Translations under genes and position numbers: made by a program | Notes under the pieces: generated by a model | The model's database searches: none | Told to the model about the DNA's origin: nothing | Seen by the model: only the letters and a program-made list of their open reading frames with translations | From: Nymphaea colorata | Lineage: Eukaryota > Streptophyta > Magnoliopsida > Nymphaeales > Nymphaeaceae | NCBI RefSeq assembly: GCF_008831285.2 | Contig: NC_045145.1 | Location: 18,102,802-18,166,801 of the forward strand | Direction of reading: 5' to 3' | Length of the DNA stretch: 64,000 nt | Part shown: positions 37,367-51,488 of the stretch, in pieces | How positions within the stretch are numbered: position 1 is the stretch's first letter | Layout: every line of letters begins with the position of its first letter

Positions 37367-39775
37367 TTAATTTTGTAAGGATTAAAAAGAGGGATATTAG
37401 TACGCAGTGCTACTCATCTATACAAGTTGGTGACGAGCTTTTGTATATCTTTGTAACATTGAATAAGGATTAGATTAATGAGAGATATACAAGACAAGAT
37501 TTGTGAGTTTATCTCCCTCTTCATAGAAATACTTATTAAAGGGCATTTAGTGAGGATAGTGCGTGATTAATCAAAATTGTCCAAATTAACAAGTAGTCTC
37601 ATACACGTCATTTATGCATACCTCTTAATATCTTGTTTTATTTGATTGCCACACACATGTCGCAGATGATGAATAATTTTATGTGCAAACTTAAGAGAAA
37701 AACATTAGACATTGATGTCTAAATTGAATTTCATGTACCGAGAAAACAAAATCCGTTCATTTAAAAAATTCATCAAAACCCAATTTAGAGACGTAAGTTT
37801 TGTTCCTTAACAAGGTGGCTCAAGCCAGCTCCTGCATATTTATACCAGTTTATAATGATTCAAAGATTCTAAATTTCAAACATATCAATTAAGCTGTTTG
37901 TCTTTTCGCTCGCAATCAATTCCAGGGTTTCCTTCTTCGTGTACCAGCAAGCTGTGAACATGGGGACGTCCTTAATGAGACATATTGTGGACGGGGACAC
38001 TCGTTAGTGACTAGGGATGCCTTATGGAATGCGATCCACGCATCTACTAATCAAATGGAAAGGAGGCACTTCGAGTTGAACAAATTTTCTTTATCTAAAT
38101 CATTTCTAAACTTAATATGTAATTGACAAGTCGATTTTGCCTTTAATGTAGCTGACAAATTCATTATTCATAGTTGTACTTCTGAGATATTCGTCTTCTC
38201 TTGCTATCTTAACTATGGTTAAGTAAATGGTTAAGGAAACATAAGGAAGCAACCTCCCTGTTAAAAGTCATGACCGGAGTTATGCTTTTATTAAATGCAT
38301 ATTAGTGCATTGAGACTGAAGGCGAGGCCGGACCACCAAGTGAAACATCATCAAAAGAGATTTAAACAACGGAAATGTTAAGGCTTCAGTGGCGGAGCTA
38401 GAATTTTTCGACTGAGAGACATTATGAACCCGGTGGGACTAAAACCAGGTCTATCTTTACTGCAATGGGATTTTTAAAGGCTTAATTAATGTGTAGACCA
38501 GCTACATTGGTGATCCGCTACGGCCATTACATTATAAAGAGCCTAATAATGTAGAATTCATTTATCTTGAAATGATTCCTGATCTTCAGAAAAAAAAAAA
38601 AAACTGCTAGATATTTTTTGGAATGTTAGCATCAATGTTACTTTATATCATTCCCTTCGAACCTAGTTTGGAAGGGCGCCACATTCTCGTTGATACGACT
38701 GGAAACAAGTACTAGTACGGGACACAGCAAAATAATTTTTTTAATTATTTATTTATTTTAATTATTTTTTTGTTAAATAGTAAATATATGCGTTTGTTTG
38801 TCATACCTACACTCAAATTTTGAAAAGAGTCCTGTCCTGACTGCATTCAAGTGACATAGATGTTACCGATATGGGCGTTTTTATTATGGCCCTGACAGAG
38901 ATGATGCAGCGGCCGGTAGCTGACCTTTCAGAAACCCTGCCACAATAAAACAATTGCTCATTCCGGCCGATTCTCTACGGCCCACGGTGCCACATTCTCT
39001 GCATCCTTTGAAAAATGCCACCACTTTGATTTACGCTGGTTATATTTGAACTGAACAACCTTCTTCAACTTATCAGCATCTTTCAACCATAAAACTCAGT
39101 GACTCCAACTTGGATCGACAAATGACGAGTTCATTAGGTCAGCAAGTTGACTTGTTAACTTGATCGAGATTTAAAATAACCACAATGTAAATCACTGTAG
39201 CCGAATCGGGCGAGTCAGCATTGAATTAGTCTGAGTCGAGCCAAGTAAAGGACGAGTCGGGCCAAAATTAACTCATGGCCAGGTGACTCGAGATGGTTTG
39301 GGCGATTCTGGAGCCAACCTGAAGAGTCTGCCAACCAGGCTTCAAACGGTCATACCCACTAAACATTTTGCCGTATTTTTACATGTGAAATATGTTTGTT
39401 ATTAAATACAGTGAATAAACCATGATAAAAATATCTCTAACAGAAAATATATTATTTGGTGGTCAGAACAAAGCGAATTATGGACGTATCTTCTCTTTTG
39501 TTTGGCAATATTTTTCAAATGTGTAAAACAAAATAAAGGTCCTGATTCGACCAGTCAACCATGAATCAGGAACTTGAAAAACCAAAAAGATTTCTCGTGC
39601 TACAATCGCGGGGGGCGGCGCTAAGAATTAAATAATGCTGCCGATCGACGACCCTCCGGCCTTTTCCAGGAGATCTGCTAACGAATTACGGCTTTCCCCG
39701 TTGTGATTAACCAAGTCCAATAGGGCTGAACCTAATCAGAATCCCGTTGAGTCCGATTCTTTACCTGAAAGATCA

Positions 39776-39778
<3 letters not shown>

Positions 39779-39822
<44 letters not shown>
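39779..39822. repeat. (AT)n microsatellite
   Basis: About 44 bases of uninterrupted AT repeat between ATGC motifs on both sides, so the tract with its borders is a near-perfect palindrome. Confidence 0.95.
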
Positions 39823-39825
<3 letters not shown>

Positions 39826-42800
39826 GACATGCTACACAAGACTTGGCAATGAAATGTGGCATACGACCACATTTAAAGTCAACACCTGCCTTGTATTCAT
39901 CAATACAAATATTGGACAAATTGAAATATTTGGCGGTCCCAAATGGTTAAGATGTTAATATGGAGGCTTTTTTGTTTTTGATATCATGAAACTGCACTCC
40001 AGCAGTGAACTTGGTTGCAATATTCTTGGTAGTGTAATACCCGGCGAAGCTAGAAGTAACTAATTAAAAGTATATCTTTGGCGCTTCCACTCTGAAGTAT
40101 GTCCAGATTTTTATTGTAACATATGAACATAGGATTCAAATTATCACATACTGTTTCAGATGGCCAGATCAGTTGCTTAATTTCAATATGTATTGTCAAG
40201 CTAGAATTGTAACATGTAGACAGTAAAACCCAGAAAACGGGAGTACAGCAGAAAGAAAATAAGAGATGAAAACAATTAGTGGGAGCCTCTGCCACGCAGG
40301 GATGCATGTAAACGGTTTTGATAGAGTGTGATACTTGACATGTATATAGACCAAAGTATTTGGATTCAGTAAGATCATTCACGCTCAATTACTAAATGCA
40401 GAATAATATTGTATAAAGTTTATTTTACTGAATCCAATAGATATCTAATTAAATTCCATGGACATATGAATTTGGTTACATGAAAAAACTTTAATAAGCT
40501 GTCTTTTTGTTTTCCCTTCAATGTTAGAATCCACTTCCATTCTAATTCAAATTAAGCCATACCCAAATATGAGTAGGGAAGAGAAAGACACATTTTATGA
40601 GGCATATCTTACCTTGTAACGATGTAAATTAACTTGGATTGAATCTGCTCTTTACCAGATCCTTCCCAATTGGATCTGCTCTTGGGCTCAGACCTGAATT
40701 TTCTGGATCTGACAGGCGTAAGATCTGAGGATTGCATGTGATTGGGTGATCGGATCGTGAACCCATATTAGGATTTCGGTCACAAAACTGCAAACCAAAA
40801 TCAGGAATCAGGATCCCATCCTTTCACAGGATTTTCAGCCTGCTTTGAAAGGGCAATCGAATAATACCGACCCATTAATATCCCTATTTATATAGTGGCT
40901 GCTTTCTTAGGACATCGATCTCTGCCCATAACAGCAAAAATAGGGACCTAACTGATTGTTACGCTTGAAATTCGAGGGCAAAAACGCTTGGTCATCCTAA
41001 GAATAATTATTTCTGCGTTGAATATTGTACACGAGAAACTTCGTTTGGACTCGATTATTGATGTAAAATCACAGTAGAAAAGCAGCTTATCTGGTACTAG
41101 TCAATAACGTAGATTCAAAAAAAGCTATCTCTTTCTCTCTCGAAGGGAGAGGTTTTTCTGTACAGCAGTCAATGCGTAGATAATTTTCTCTGTAAATGCT
41201 GTGAAATCACCAGTCAGCACGATGAATCATGATGAGGCGATGCCGTTGTCACACTCTACGTCTTGGATCCTGGGACTAAAGGCCAAGACATTTTCTTAAG
41301 ACTGCAAAAGATAGAAGAGTGCTTCAAGGTGCGCTCCCCACACACAGTAGTACTACAACTTGAACCCCTAAATCACTCGACTCAATGTTAGGCATGCACC
41401 CTCCTCGTCGTGATTCCCTCCAACTCCAAGCGTCGCTCGATCCTTGCCAACTCCTGAACACCAACATCTGGTACTGCTGCCTTCTTCATAATGAATATAT
41501 ATTGCTAATATTGCATTCGATCAAATGGTGCCCACCAATATCATTTTCACAGCTACTTATTCACAAACTTTTGGGCATAATGTTTGCTTCCGAAGTACCA
41601 TCAGTGACCGACTTCAAAATATTTTGTTTATTAGAGAGAGAGAGAGAAAGAGATGCAGAGTCGTAGGCCTTTGCGGGCCGGCGGGCAATCTGAAGGTGTA
41701 ATTTGGAGAGCAGGCTCAGTAGCTCCCATGATAGCAGGTTGATCAAACTAACGATTGGGTTTCACTTACCGTCAATCCGGCCAACTATGTTATATACCCC
41801 TTCGGTCAACCTAAATGAATAACTTGTGGGGAATAAAAAAAGTATCAATGAAAACATGTTATACATACTTCAAGTCAGGGGTCCATATATATAAATATGT
41901 GCAAGATTATATAAACAAACATATATAAAAAGCAAGTCAAGAGAGAGCAGGTGCTTCCCATGGCTGCTAATGTGGCGTACTGGACTTTTTCTTGTAAATT
42001 GTCCTCTGTAGAGAAGTAAAAGTCAGCGAGATGAATCGGAATGAAATTTGTAGCAAACAGATTCAATTCCGTGGGCGATTCATGAGTGTCTCATGTCATT
42101 ATTTTTACTATACCAAATATACTTCAAAAGAGTTTTCTTACGTTTAACTAAATTTTATATATTTTCTATAAATGTTTCTAAAATAGATATATTAATGTCT
42201 TTGCGAATTCACAACCAATTCAGGAAGCTGAATGGGCCGATCTGATTCGAAAGCCATTTTTCAATATAACACCTGCCTTTTAATTTATTTTTCGGTTTAT
42301 TCTCGAGTTAGTGCGTAGAATACGACGGAATATAATTAATCAGTTCACTCTGCAGCACGTAAATGAAAACGGAGTACTATAGCTTAGTAGAGCCGGAGAA
42401 GTAGTAAGTTTTCAGCATGAACTGAACCCAGGACTTGTAGGTATAAAAGGTGGCTTCCTCACTAATTCTTTGGTAATCTCAGTTCTCTAAGCGACGTCAT
42501 CTTCCGATGGGGTTGTGAGTTATGATCAATTCCTCCCAAAACAGATCAGCCATGAGGCGTTGCTTTCCTTGACCGGTTTGTGCGACACCACCAACTACAA
42601 TGCATAAATATTATGAGGTACGTTGTAGTTTGTTGGCATTGCGAGTGGCTTTGACCTGTTGGGGCATTCATGGCGGAGAAGAAAGGATTCCGGGAGGGAG
42701 AAGAAGTTGCTCTTCTTTTAAAGAGGTTTATGGAATCCCTTTTTCATGAGGCGACAAAATCCCAACGCTTTCCCCAAAGTTTTTTCTCAGCTGTCAAAAT

Positions 42801-44362
42801 GCTCTTTCCGCATCACCACTTCTCTTGCCTGTAAAACAGGGAAAGCTCGATACAGTAAGCTTTCCCAACTGCCCACCGCATTGTAAGTAACGTCGATCGT
42901 CCTAGCTGCATGTGGTTGGGGCTCCATTCGGTCCCGTGGGTGTTTAGATTCATCTAATTGTTGGCAGTAGGAACGCTACGCGAGTGTCTTAATGAATGTG
43001 CTTCAAAGAATGAATGAAGCCGATTCAGAAGATACTACAATTAATAAAAGTAATCACAGGCTCACTAAGTAGCTGAGTATGGGCCTCGAGTGGGTTCTTC
43101 ATCTAAAACATCAAAAAATAAATACTTGGTCGATGGATGAAAGGGTGTCACCTTTGTGAACCCCAAAAACCCGCCGGATTTTAGGGCACTTACCCCATAC
43201 GGTTGATGGACATAACTTGGAGTAATGCACCGATGTGGGCCTAAAAGTTGAAATATTTCATCTATTATGTCACCGGACATCATCCTGATTTTTGGTCATG
43301 AAAGCTGTAGGACGCCATGCCACTTTATGTGGCTTAATTGGGCACGACACCCAACTCATTTGCAACCGCCATTGGAGCTTAGGACCACCCTATCTACATG
43401 TACCCACTCAACCTGTCTACTGCCAGAGCCGCTTCAATAATATGGACGTTCAGCAATGGATGAGGGAGTTTTGAAATCTGCCAACCGATCTGGCCTTGAA
43501 CTGGTGCTCCATTTTAAGATTATTAGCTAGAATCTTGTAGTTTTCGTTTGAGAGTTATAAATCTTACACGAGAAGGGAGCATTTTAATGAAGTGCCTTGC
43601 CGCGGTGGGGATCTCCCATGTGAGCTCCACAAAAATTTCTTTATTTTCATATTGGTGACTTTCATGTATGTCAGTGGTCTTATAAGTAAGTGGGTTTCTG
43701 GCTCCGCGACTGCCTCGTCGACTTCATTGCCTGCGTAATTGAGGTGCATATGAAGACACAGACGCGTCAACAACTGAGTTGATTCAGGAATTAGAAATAC
43801 CAATTGGTTTGTGATTTTTACTGTCTGGTAAGTCTTAGCGGCTTCTCTGCTGGTTTCTTATGAACATGAGTTTAGGAAGAAGCCACACGACAAACATAGA
43901 GGGAGAACCCATACTGCCTGGAGCAACCAACAATAGGTACTAACACTCTCTCTAGCGGTTGGGTGGTTAAATTGTATTGATGCGTACATGTAGATGTGCA
44001 GATACAAAGAGAAGTATTTAGAAGAGGGTCCGCGGCCTCACGCTCATGAGACTCCGCCACCACCACCACCCTTCGTAACCTTCTCGTCCTTCCCCGCCCT
44101 CCTCCTCCTCCTCCGACCGTTCTCCTCCGCCTTTCCTCCACCATTCCTTGCCTCGCATCGAGAGAGAAGAGCCGTTCAGTTTTCTCACCTAAGATAAGGA
44201 AAGGAAAGGGCGGACAAAAAGGAGGAAGAAAGGAGGATAAAGGGGAGCTAGCAGATAGTGGAGCAGGAAAAGAAGAGAGAGAGCGAGAGAGAATCAATTG
44301 ATCCCCACATTCTTTCTCGACTCGGCCCATCCTCCATCCAAAACCCGAAGGCAAAAGGAAAA

Positions 44363-45124
44363 ATGCCAACTCCAAGGCCACCTTCCTCTTCCTCCTTCCT
44401 TCCCTTCTTCCTCCTCTTCATCAGCTTCTTCCCTGCCACCATACGCTCCGCCTCCTCGTATTCCTTTATTTATGGCGGGTGCTCGCAGCAGCGCTACTTC
44501 ACCCCCTCGCCCTACCAGTCCAACCTCGATTCTGTCCTCGCCTCCCTCGCCAATGCCGCCTTCTCCGACCTATACGCCCACTTCACCGTCGGCAAAGACG
44601 GGGACCCGACTACCATAACCGGGCTTTTCCAATGCCGCGGCGACCTCACGGCCGGCGGCGGCGACTGCTCCCACTGCGTCCAGGACGCCATCGGGCAGCT
44701 GCACCCGCTCTGCCCGCAGGCCTGCGGGGCCTCCCTGCAGCTCGACTCCTGCTTCGTCAAGTACGACAACGCCACCTTCCTCGGCGTGCTAGACACCACC
44801 CTCATCTACAAGAAGTGCAGCTCCTCGGCTGCCAACGCCTACGACTCCGACTTCCTCGGCCGCCGGGACGACGTGCTGCGCCAGCTCTCCTCCGGAGGGT
44901 CGTACTTTCGGACGGCGAGCTCCTCGGGGTTTGTGCTTGGGGAGGCGCAGTGCCTGGGGGACCTGAGCTCGGGGGATTGCACGCAGTGCGTGACGGAGGC
45001 GGTGGAGAGGCTGAGGGAGGTTTGCGGGTCGGCTCTCTCCGGCGATGTCTACCTTGGCAAGTGCTACGCCCGCTACTCCTCCGCCGGCCTCTACTCCCAT
45101 GCCAGCCACGGTGAGCTCCACCGG

Positions 45125-45171
<47 letters not shown>

Positions 45172-47546
45172 ATAGACATCTGCGTCACAAGGATACGTAC
45201 GTGTCTGAGATGATCAATGACGCCATTTCAGTCGTTTAGGAGGTTCTTTTTTATTTTCCTTCTCGATTAATAAATGTAGTTTTTGATGTTCGATTACATC
45301 TAAAATGAGTGAAATAAAAGTAAAAATGAGTAAGGAAACTAAAAAATAATGTATAGTGAAGGAAATGTGTGATGCTTCTTATTTAAGTTAATTCATGTGC
45401 AATCTAAATTGCGCAATTACGTCTTAAATGTAGAACGCACAAGATTCTTCTCTGATCCCCAAACTCTGACCAGACAAGTTAATCTTTATAGCGTAGAACC
45501 TATAAAGCCAACTCCCCAATAGGAGGTCCATTTGAATGAACATAATGAATTTTTGTAGAACTTGGTTCAACAATCTAAATAAGTGGAATTTCATAGGCAT
45601 GAAGATTGTGTCCACTCATAGGATATGAATAAAGAGTGAATGACCTTTTCAGTTTCCGTTTAAACATAGACGTAGGTGCTCATCTCTCTCCTGATTTTTA
45701 TGATTTGGAGTCGAAAAGCAATTCAAGGCCCAAACCCCATGCACTCCCTTTATTATATCTTGAACAAATAGGAATTGTTTCATTAAATTCTTTAATGCAT
45801 CTCATCCGTCAACTAGAGATGTATAAATTCTTTAATTCATCTAGCCCGAATCATATGTACCACATATACGTGGCCCTGTTTCAACAAAAACTAAAACAAT
45901 GGGACTTCAAAATGGATATGAGGTAGGCATAATGAGGTCCTTTCACAAGTTAAAAATCGGATCCGATAACATTTCAGGGTCTAGACCTAACGATTTTTTA
46001 TCATGAAATATGGCCCATCGACTTCGAAGATAAGAAATTCATCACATACAGTTTACCCCTTTGTCCCTCTTTGTGGTAGATTTTGGTCTTATGTGACACC
46101 TTTTACTATGGTGTAACATTTCTTTCCTGTGACATTTATTATATAAAGTGGTCTGGCTCGTGAAGGATTCCCCAGTTTTAAAGGAAGAGAAGAAAAGCAA
46201 AACCTTTTTCAAGATAGCACCCGCAACAATATATAATGTCATCATTCCCATGGTCCACCAAAGTCATATCTGTAAGTAGAGGAGGTAAATCCAAGGGGTT
46301 TTAGATTTTCTTGTAAGGGTTCAGGTCAAGTTTTACCTCTTAACCATTGTCAGTGGTTTTTCATAGGGATTTTTGTTAGTAAAGCATTGGGGTGACCTGA
46401 CATCTACTCGCTCAAGTTAGTATAATGTTACGTACATATAATATTTAGTCATTTGGCATCATCCGGCAGTAAAGGATGATTTCAATTTTTGTTATACACA
46501 TGTGTATAATCAATTTCACAGTACAGGAACTACGATTTATACACTTTGAAAAAGTAACTTAGTTTACTTGTAAATGATACTAAAGCATAGCAAAACAACA
46601 GGAAAGCCATGTTACAGTGGAGACATTTTAAACTATGCCAAACCAGCTAGACGCTGTTGTGCTTTATACAGACATGGAGGTGGGTGTCTGAGGAATTTTC
46701 CCCTCGTTTTTTTCTGGGTTGTTGCAGATTCACAGGGTGGAGATGAGGCGGGGAAGACGCTGGCCATAATCATCGGGTTGTTCGCTGGCGTTGCCCTCAT
46801 CATTGTCTTCCTTTCCTTCCTCAGGAAGGTCTGTAGCGGCAAAGGTAAGAAACTACACACCGCACTTATTTATTCCATTCTCCTTGTCCTCTTTCTCTTT
46901 TGCTTTCACCGATTCAAGTTTCTTTGCCTTAACGAGATTAAAGATCAGAAAAAGCAAATCCAAGGAGGTACATCACCTGATCTAGGTGGGGCATGGTTTT
47001 CTAATTATAATTATAGAAGGGAGACCTGCACTTAACGTGTCCTCCTTGCCACTGTGCTACAAGTATGCAGTGCAGCTATCTGTGACTACTGACCATATAT
47101 CCATCGAACAACGGAGGCTTGACTCTTCTAAAGTTTTAGAGAATGAAGTTACATAGCCAAGTCCATTAGGGGAGTAACTGGTTACCCTACAGTTTTTGAG
47201 ATTTTGGGTCTTTCAACTCTACCTGCAGATTCATCTGTGTTCAATTTTTAATGTAGTTAGATTATCAGAACCCCAAATGTTACCGTCCTGAACGATTTTT
47301 CATTCAAACAATGCCATAGGATATGATCGGCGTAATCTGCCTGATTTGCCGATCTAAAAGGGAAAAAAAGGGTGGTGCTGCCCTCAAATATTTACAGAAA
47401 AGATAGAAAATCCTGCCTTTGGAAGATGGGAGCTCATGAATTTGAACATCTTCTTCGCAAAGCAAGATCAAAGCATGAATTTGAGCATGTTCTTCGGTGC
47501 TCACTGAGGATAATAACACCTTTTGTTTGTTAATGCAGGGTACTGA
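44363..47546 (+). CDS. PDLP: Plasmodesmata-located protein (two DUF26 domains)
   Basis: Type I membrane protein of the plasmodesmatal membrane that regulates cell-to-cell traffic, often through callose. Three exons (44363-45110, 46728-46844, 47539-47546) join in frame to 290 aa, the usual PDLP size. In order: signal peptide (about 1-30), DUF26-1 (about 33-152), DUF26-2 (about 160-245), an acidic linker and one transmembrane helix (about 261-280). A short basic tail LRKVCSGKGY follows; there is no kinase, which separates PDLPs from cysteine-rich receptor kinases. DUF26-2 has the classical CX8CX2C (Cys197, 206, 209). DUF26-1 has CX10CX2C (Cys91, 102, 105) because of a Gly-rich insertion. The start is the Met just before the hydrophobic leader; an upstream in-frame Met would add 35 charged residues. 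The last exon, only GG TAC TGA, is inferred from phase and splice consensus. If it is wrong, the frame reads on into intron 2. Confidence 0.88.
45128..45167. repeat. (CT)n microsatellite just after the PDLP exon 1 donor
   Basis: A pure CT tract beginning 18 bases downstream of the GTGAGC splice donor of exon 1. Confidence 0.95.
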
Positions 47547-48783
47547 AAGGGAGAAGACAGCGCTCTGTGGAATTTTGCTCATTTGGGGACGAAAGTCGGA
47601 AATTGAACTTGTAATTTATGGTTTCAGGCTTTCTTCAAACCTCTTAAAGTTGGTGGGATTCCACCTTTTCCCCCTTTCTCTTGTATTTTTGTCCTTCCCC
47701 ATCCTCGATTTTTACCGTTTGCCTGAAAGGTCAGAAATGATGCTGTTACTTTCAACCTCAATGGTTGGTACCTAAACGGTGTAGCAGGTGCATCAAAAGA
47801 AGTGTGAAGAAAGTTACTTTGGAATGAAGCATGAGTGAATGGTGACCGTCTACCACTACACACCGCCGGCATAAAGGGTAGCTTCTGGATATTTCCATGG
47901 CGAAATTGTTTCCATGGTCGTTGGCGAGTCCCAAACTGGTCGCTGTCTACTGTTAACTTCTCAGGGAACGATCGATTGGCCCTTGACAGAAAAAGTAAAT
48001 CGAAGTAATAACTTTTGAATCTAATTCTCTGATAAGGAGGATCGCAGTATATAAATCATGTTCTGTCTCCAAGCGTGGGAAGATCATTTCTTCGTCAAAC
48101 GGAAGAAAATCGTAATCTAAAGCAATCAAGTGAGCTTAACAATCCCCAAGGAGTTAACAACTCTTTCTTTAGCTTTCTGGCTTCTCCTCTCTCTCTCTCT
48201 CTCTCTGAATTTTTACGGGGCACCAATACGTAAATAAAAAATTATTCAAAAATATCAATATAAAAGTAGAAAGTTTTTGAAGATCTCAATGGGCACTTGA
48301 CACGCTTGGAAGGGAATGAGAGTTCAAAAGCGTAGTGAAAATCTTAAAAAGTTCATGAGCTTTGCTTCCACTTTCACTGCCACAGGTAATGTCACTTTAT
48401 TCGAATTATTGGTTGCCGTCGACATATTCTTGGCCTCACAATATGATAATGAAGAATATTACGACAATCACGGCTTCATTGGCTCCAAGTTAGTTAAAAA
48501 ATAGAACAATGAATATTACTGTGCGATATTCTTGCTCCTTTTATGCGCCACTCAGGGCCTCTCTAGGTGCTTTATATTCTCGCTTTTGCAACTTGATGGG
48601 CCTTCCTTACAAAATCTGATGGAATCCTTCTCTCTTTTTCAATTATTTTATTTTATATTTTCTTTCCTTTTTTTTTCCTTTCATCTTCCCACATCTGCCT
48701 TACTTGCTTCTTTATCATCTCTAATCTTGCCAAGTTAATTAGTTTTGACACAATCACTGTAACTAAAAGGTTTCAACATAGAC

Positions 48784-48905
48784 TCAAGGTTGGCATAGTG
48801 GGAGGGGGTGCCGCTGCCATCCGGACAGTCTGCGCTTCGAATCACATGGACATCATCCTCTCCCGCAAGCTGAAGCAAGATACACATCTAAGCATCGAAG
48901 ACTGA
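48784..48905 (+). mobile_element. Possible tRNA-derived SINE fragment
   Basis: A box-A-like TTGGCATAGTGGGAGGG is followed about 40 bases later by a box-B-like GCTTCGAATCAC. The GC-rich block stands out from the AT-rich surroundings. No A-rich tail or target duplication is evident. Confidence 0.4.
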
Positions 48906-51447
48906 GTTTTCCTTCACAATATATCCAAAAGAGGGTTTAGAAACAAAAGAAGGAAAGGAAGAAGGGGTTTCTCATGAACTTTCTTGTGATCATTGAATTT
49001 TTATTCCTCCTTGTCAATTTGATCATTTGCAATATTGGCGTAGCTTTAGAGGAATAAAGTGTTCCTTGTCCACATCCCAATTAGTACTGTTTGTTTATAT
49101 TTTTAAAAACAACTAGTGTCCTTTGAAGTGCTGGCACTTAAATTATCAACAGCATGACTCGCATTATTAGGCCCAACTTCATGTCTCCCTAGTTGTGCAT
49201 TTGGAAAGTTAGGCACATCCAATGATTCGATTTGATCTGATTGGATCAAGTTGTGGTCTACAGCCTACATAAATTCTTGCTGATTTGACATTCAAACAAG
49301 TCACGGAATTCGAATATCTCCATCTAACAAAAATTATTAACCTCCCATTTGTTTTATTGATGTAGGATTTCCTTTTTTTCGAGAAAAACAAGTGAAACTT
49401 GGAAAAACATGACATCAAACAATTCGGAAGAAGTTTCCTTTTCTTCTTATAAAGCATTGTCTATAAACAATACCTCGCAGGACAATCTTCTTTCCATGCA
49501 ATAGAAGCCAAAAGCTGGAAAAGCTTCTAGGGTCTCTTTACAACTGTTAGATTCTCCAAAAAGAAAAAGATGAAATACACGACAAAGTCAAGTAATTTCT
49601 ACTAATATATAGCGTTATAATTGGTCGAGGACTAGGGATAGATTTAAAAATCAACCATTATTAAATGAAGATAAGTTAAAATGCAGATAAGTGTTGCTAA
49701 TAGCAGAACTATGGCCACTAAGTGCTAAAGAAAATCACGAAAACGGTGTGTGATGTTACATATCTCACACAATCTCATCATCTTTTCAACAGGACAACTT
49801 TTTATATAGGCTGCTAATGGAGTTGTTAATTATTTGGTTTATTAAATATTGACTTTGGCTAATCATAGAACTAAAGCCAACCTGACCAAAAGGAATTAAC
49901 AGCAAGCAACCCTAAAGTGCTGCTGCCACAATCATGCATTGTGGCACACTAATTTGAGTTTAGCTTGTTATTGGCGGACGCGACCAGAAACTTTAATTTA
50001 AACCTCAAAACTAATGACTGAAAGAACAGGAGGACTTCAAATTGTAATACAAAAGCATGCAACTTCAAAGCTCCAACATGCATGCAGTATATTTTGGATG
50101 CAGCCTCATAATAGAAAAGCCTTTCTCAATGTGGTATTTATTCGGGAAAGAGAAGAGCAAAGACATTTTCAAGGTAAAATTTGTGCATGTCTGTTGAAAG
50201 CTTCACCTTATTGTAAAACTTGAAAGGAACTCTTGTAACCAAGAGATTTGGTGAACAGTCGGATTTAAAGTCAAAAAAATAATAAGAACCCATTATGATG
50301 TTGACCTTGGTTGGTTTTCTTGAATGTAAAATGAAATGCAAGTCCGATAAAAATCCATGAAAACAAACGAGCAATACCTTCCCCGCAGTCTGCAGACCTT
50401 CACGAACTTTTATTTCACGTGAGTTTGACTGTATAATATCAGAGATGAGCATAGAGGATGCACTCTCAGAGAAACTCGCTGAAAAGAATCTGAAATTTTT
50501 CTAAGCTTTCATGCAAAAAATGATTCAGATGTGTGTGGTTTATAGGCAATAAAACTTACGCATTTTCCTTGCCAACCAAATGGCTCATATGTCAAATGTG
50601 AATACTGTATCTACAAATAATAGCGCTTAAATCACCAATATGAATTGATCCTTTTCCGTGTAAACTTACCAATAATTAAGAAATCCCTTCAAGTTGATTT
50701 GGGTGGCCAAGCTCATCCCGTTCCCATAAATTTTCCATTACGTCACTGAAGGTAATAGCTTCAGTTATTAGAGCCATCAGCCATGTTTGGATAAAACGCA
50801 AGACAATGAAGCAATGGTATTGCTCTTTGGGTAGGCAAGTGAAAATTTTCAGGTGTTGTTTATGGTTCAAAGTTTTTCATGTCATACTGTGTACCACATT
50901 TCCAGACAACCCTGTACAGATTTTACACATTTCCAGTGGGAAAGTGACCTCTAACTTTTTCCCTTGAAAATTTTCACAAGCCGTACAGCATGAGATGTTC
51001 GAATCGATGAAAGCCTTATTGCCATCTGGAGGCCGTTGAGAAAGATTAGGCTTAGCATCAATAGCAGCAGGAAGCAATGAGCTGGTTTAACTTGAGTTCC
51101 GCCCTAACCACCGGCATTTTTGAAGCCAAGAACTATGGAGTTCTAGCAGCCTTTTTGTGAGCTAAAATTCTTTCTGCCTCCTCGGACACAATCTCAGCAT
51201 GTACACCCACAAGACCGGCTTGTACAAAGAGTGGCACCATGAGATCCGAGACCATGACTACTTGTATTAACAACCAAGGACTCTCCCTCTATGCCCACTC
51301 CGTGGGTACACCTCTTCATCTTCGACCACTGTTTCAAACACCATCAAATTCAGAATCATACCAAAATCCTGACAAATCAATGGGCATCGCGGATGGCCGT
51401 CGAAGGCAGAGAGTTAAGATTTTATTTTGTCATTTCATTTGTTAAAA

Positions 51448-51449
<2 letters not shown>

Positions 51450-51487
<38 letters not shown>

Positions 51488-51488
51488 C
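51450..51488. repeat. (CT)n(GT)n microsatellite
   Basis: A CT run of about 28 bases passes into GTGTGTGTGT. Confidence 0.95.

Larger units (their letters stand above)
34680..44257. other. Gene-poor spacer upstream of the PDLP gene
   Basis: No gene is supported over about 9.6 kb. Recognisable pieces are a 50-bp tandem duplication (35925-36024), a tRNA-box-like stretch at about 36770-36825, a 15-base G run (36872-36886), long (AT)n tracts (37301-37365 and 39779-39822), and copies of the dispersed GGCGGAGC(C/T)AG motif at 38388-38408 and, inverted, at 43693-43713. A stretch near 34890-35090 containing TATGATATCAAAGCTC resembles repetitive DNA but could not be assigned. The promoter of the DUF26 gene must lie in the last part; no clear TATA box was seen. 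Confidence 0.5.

Noticed and set aside
44479-45188. Arg/Pro-rich frames on both strands over the PDLP first exon
   Set aside because: Frame shadows of a GC-rich exon; no domain, and the DUF26 frame explains the region.
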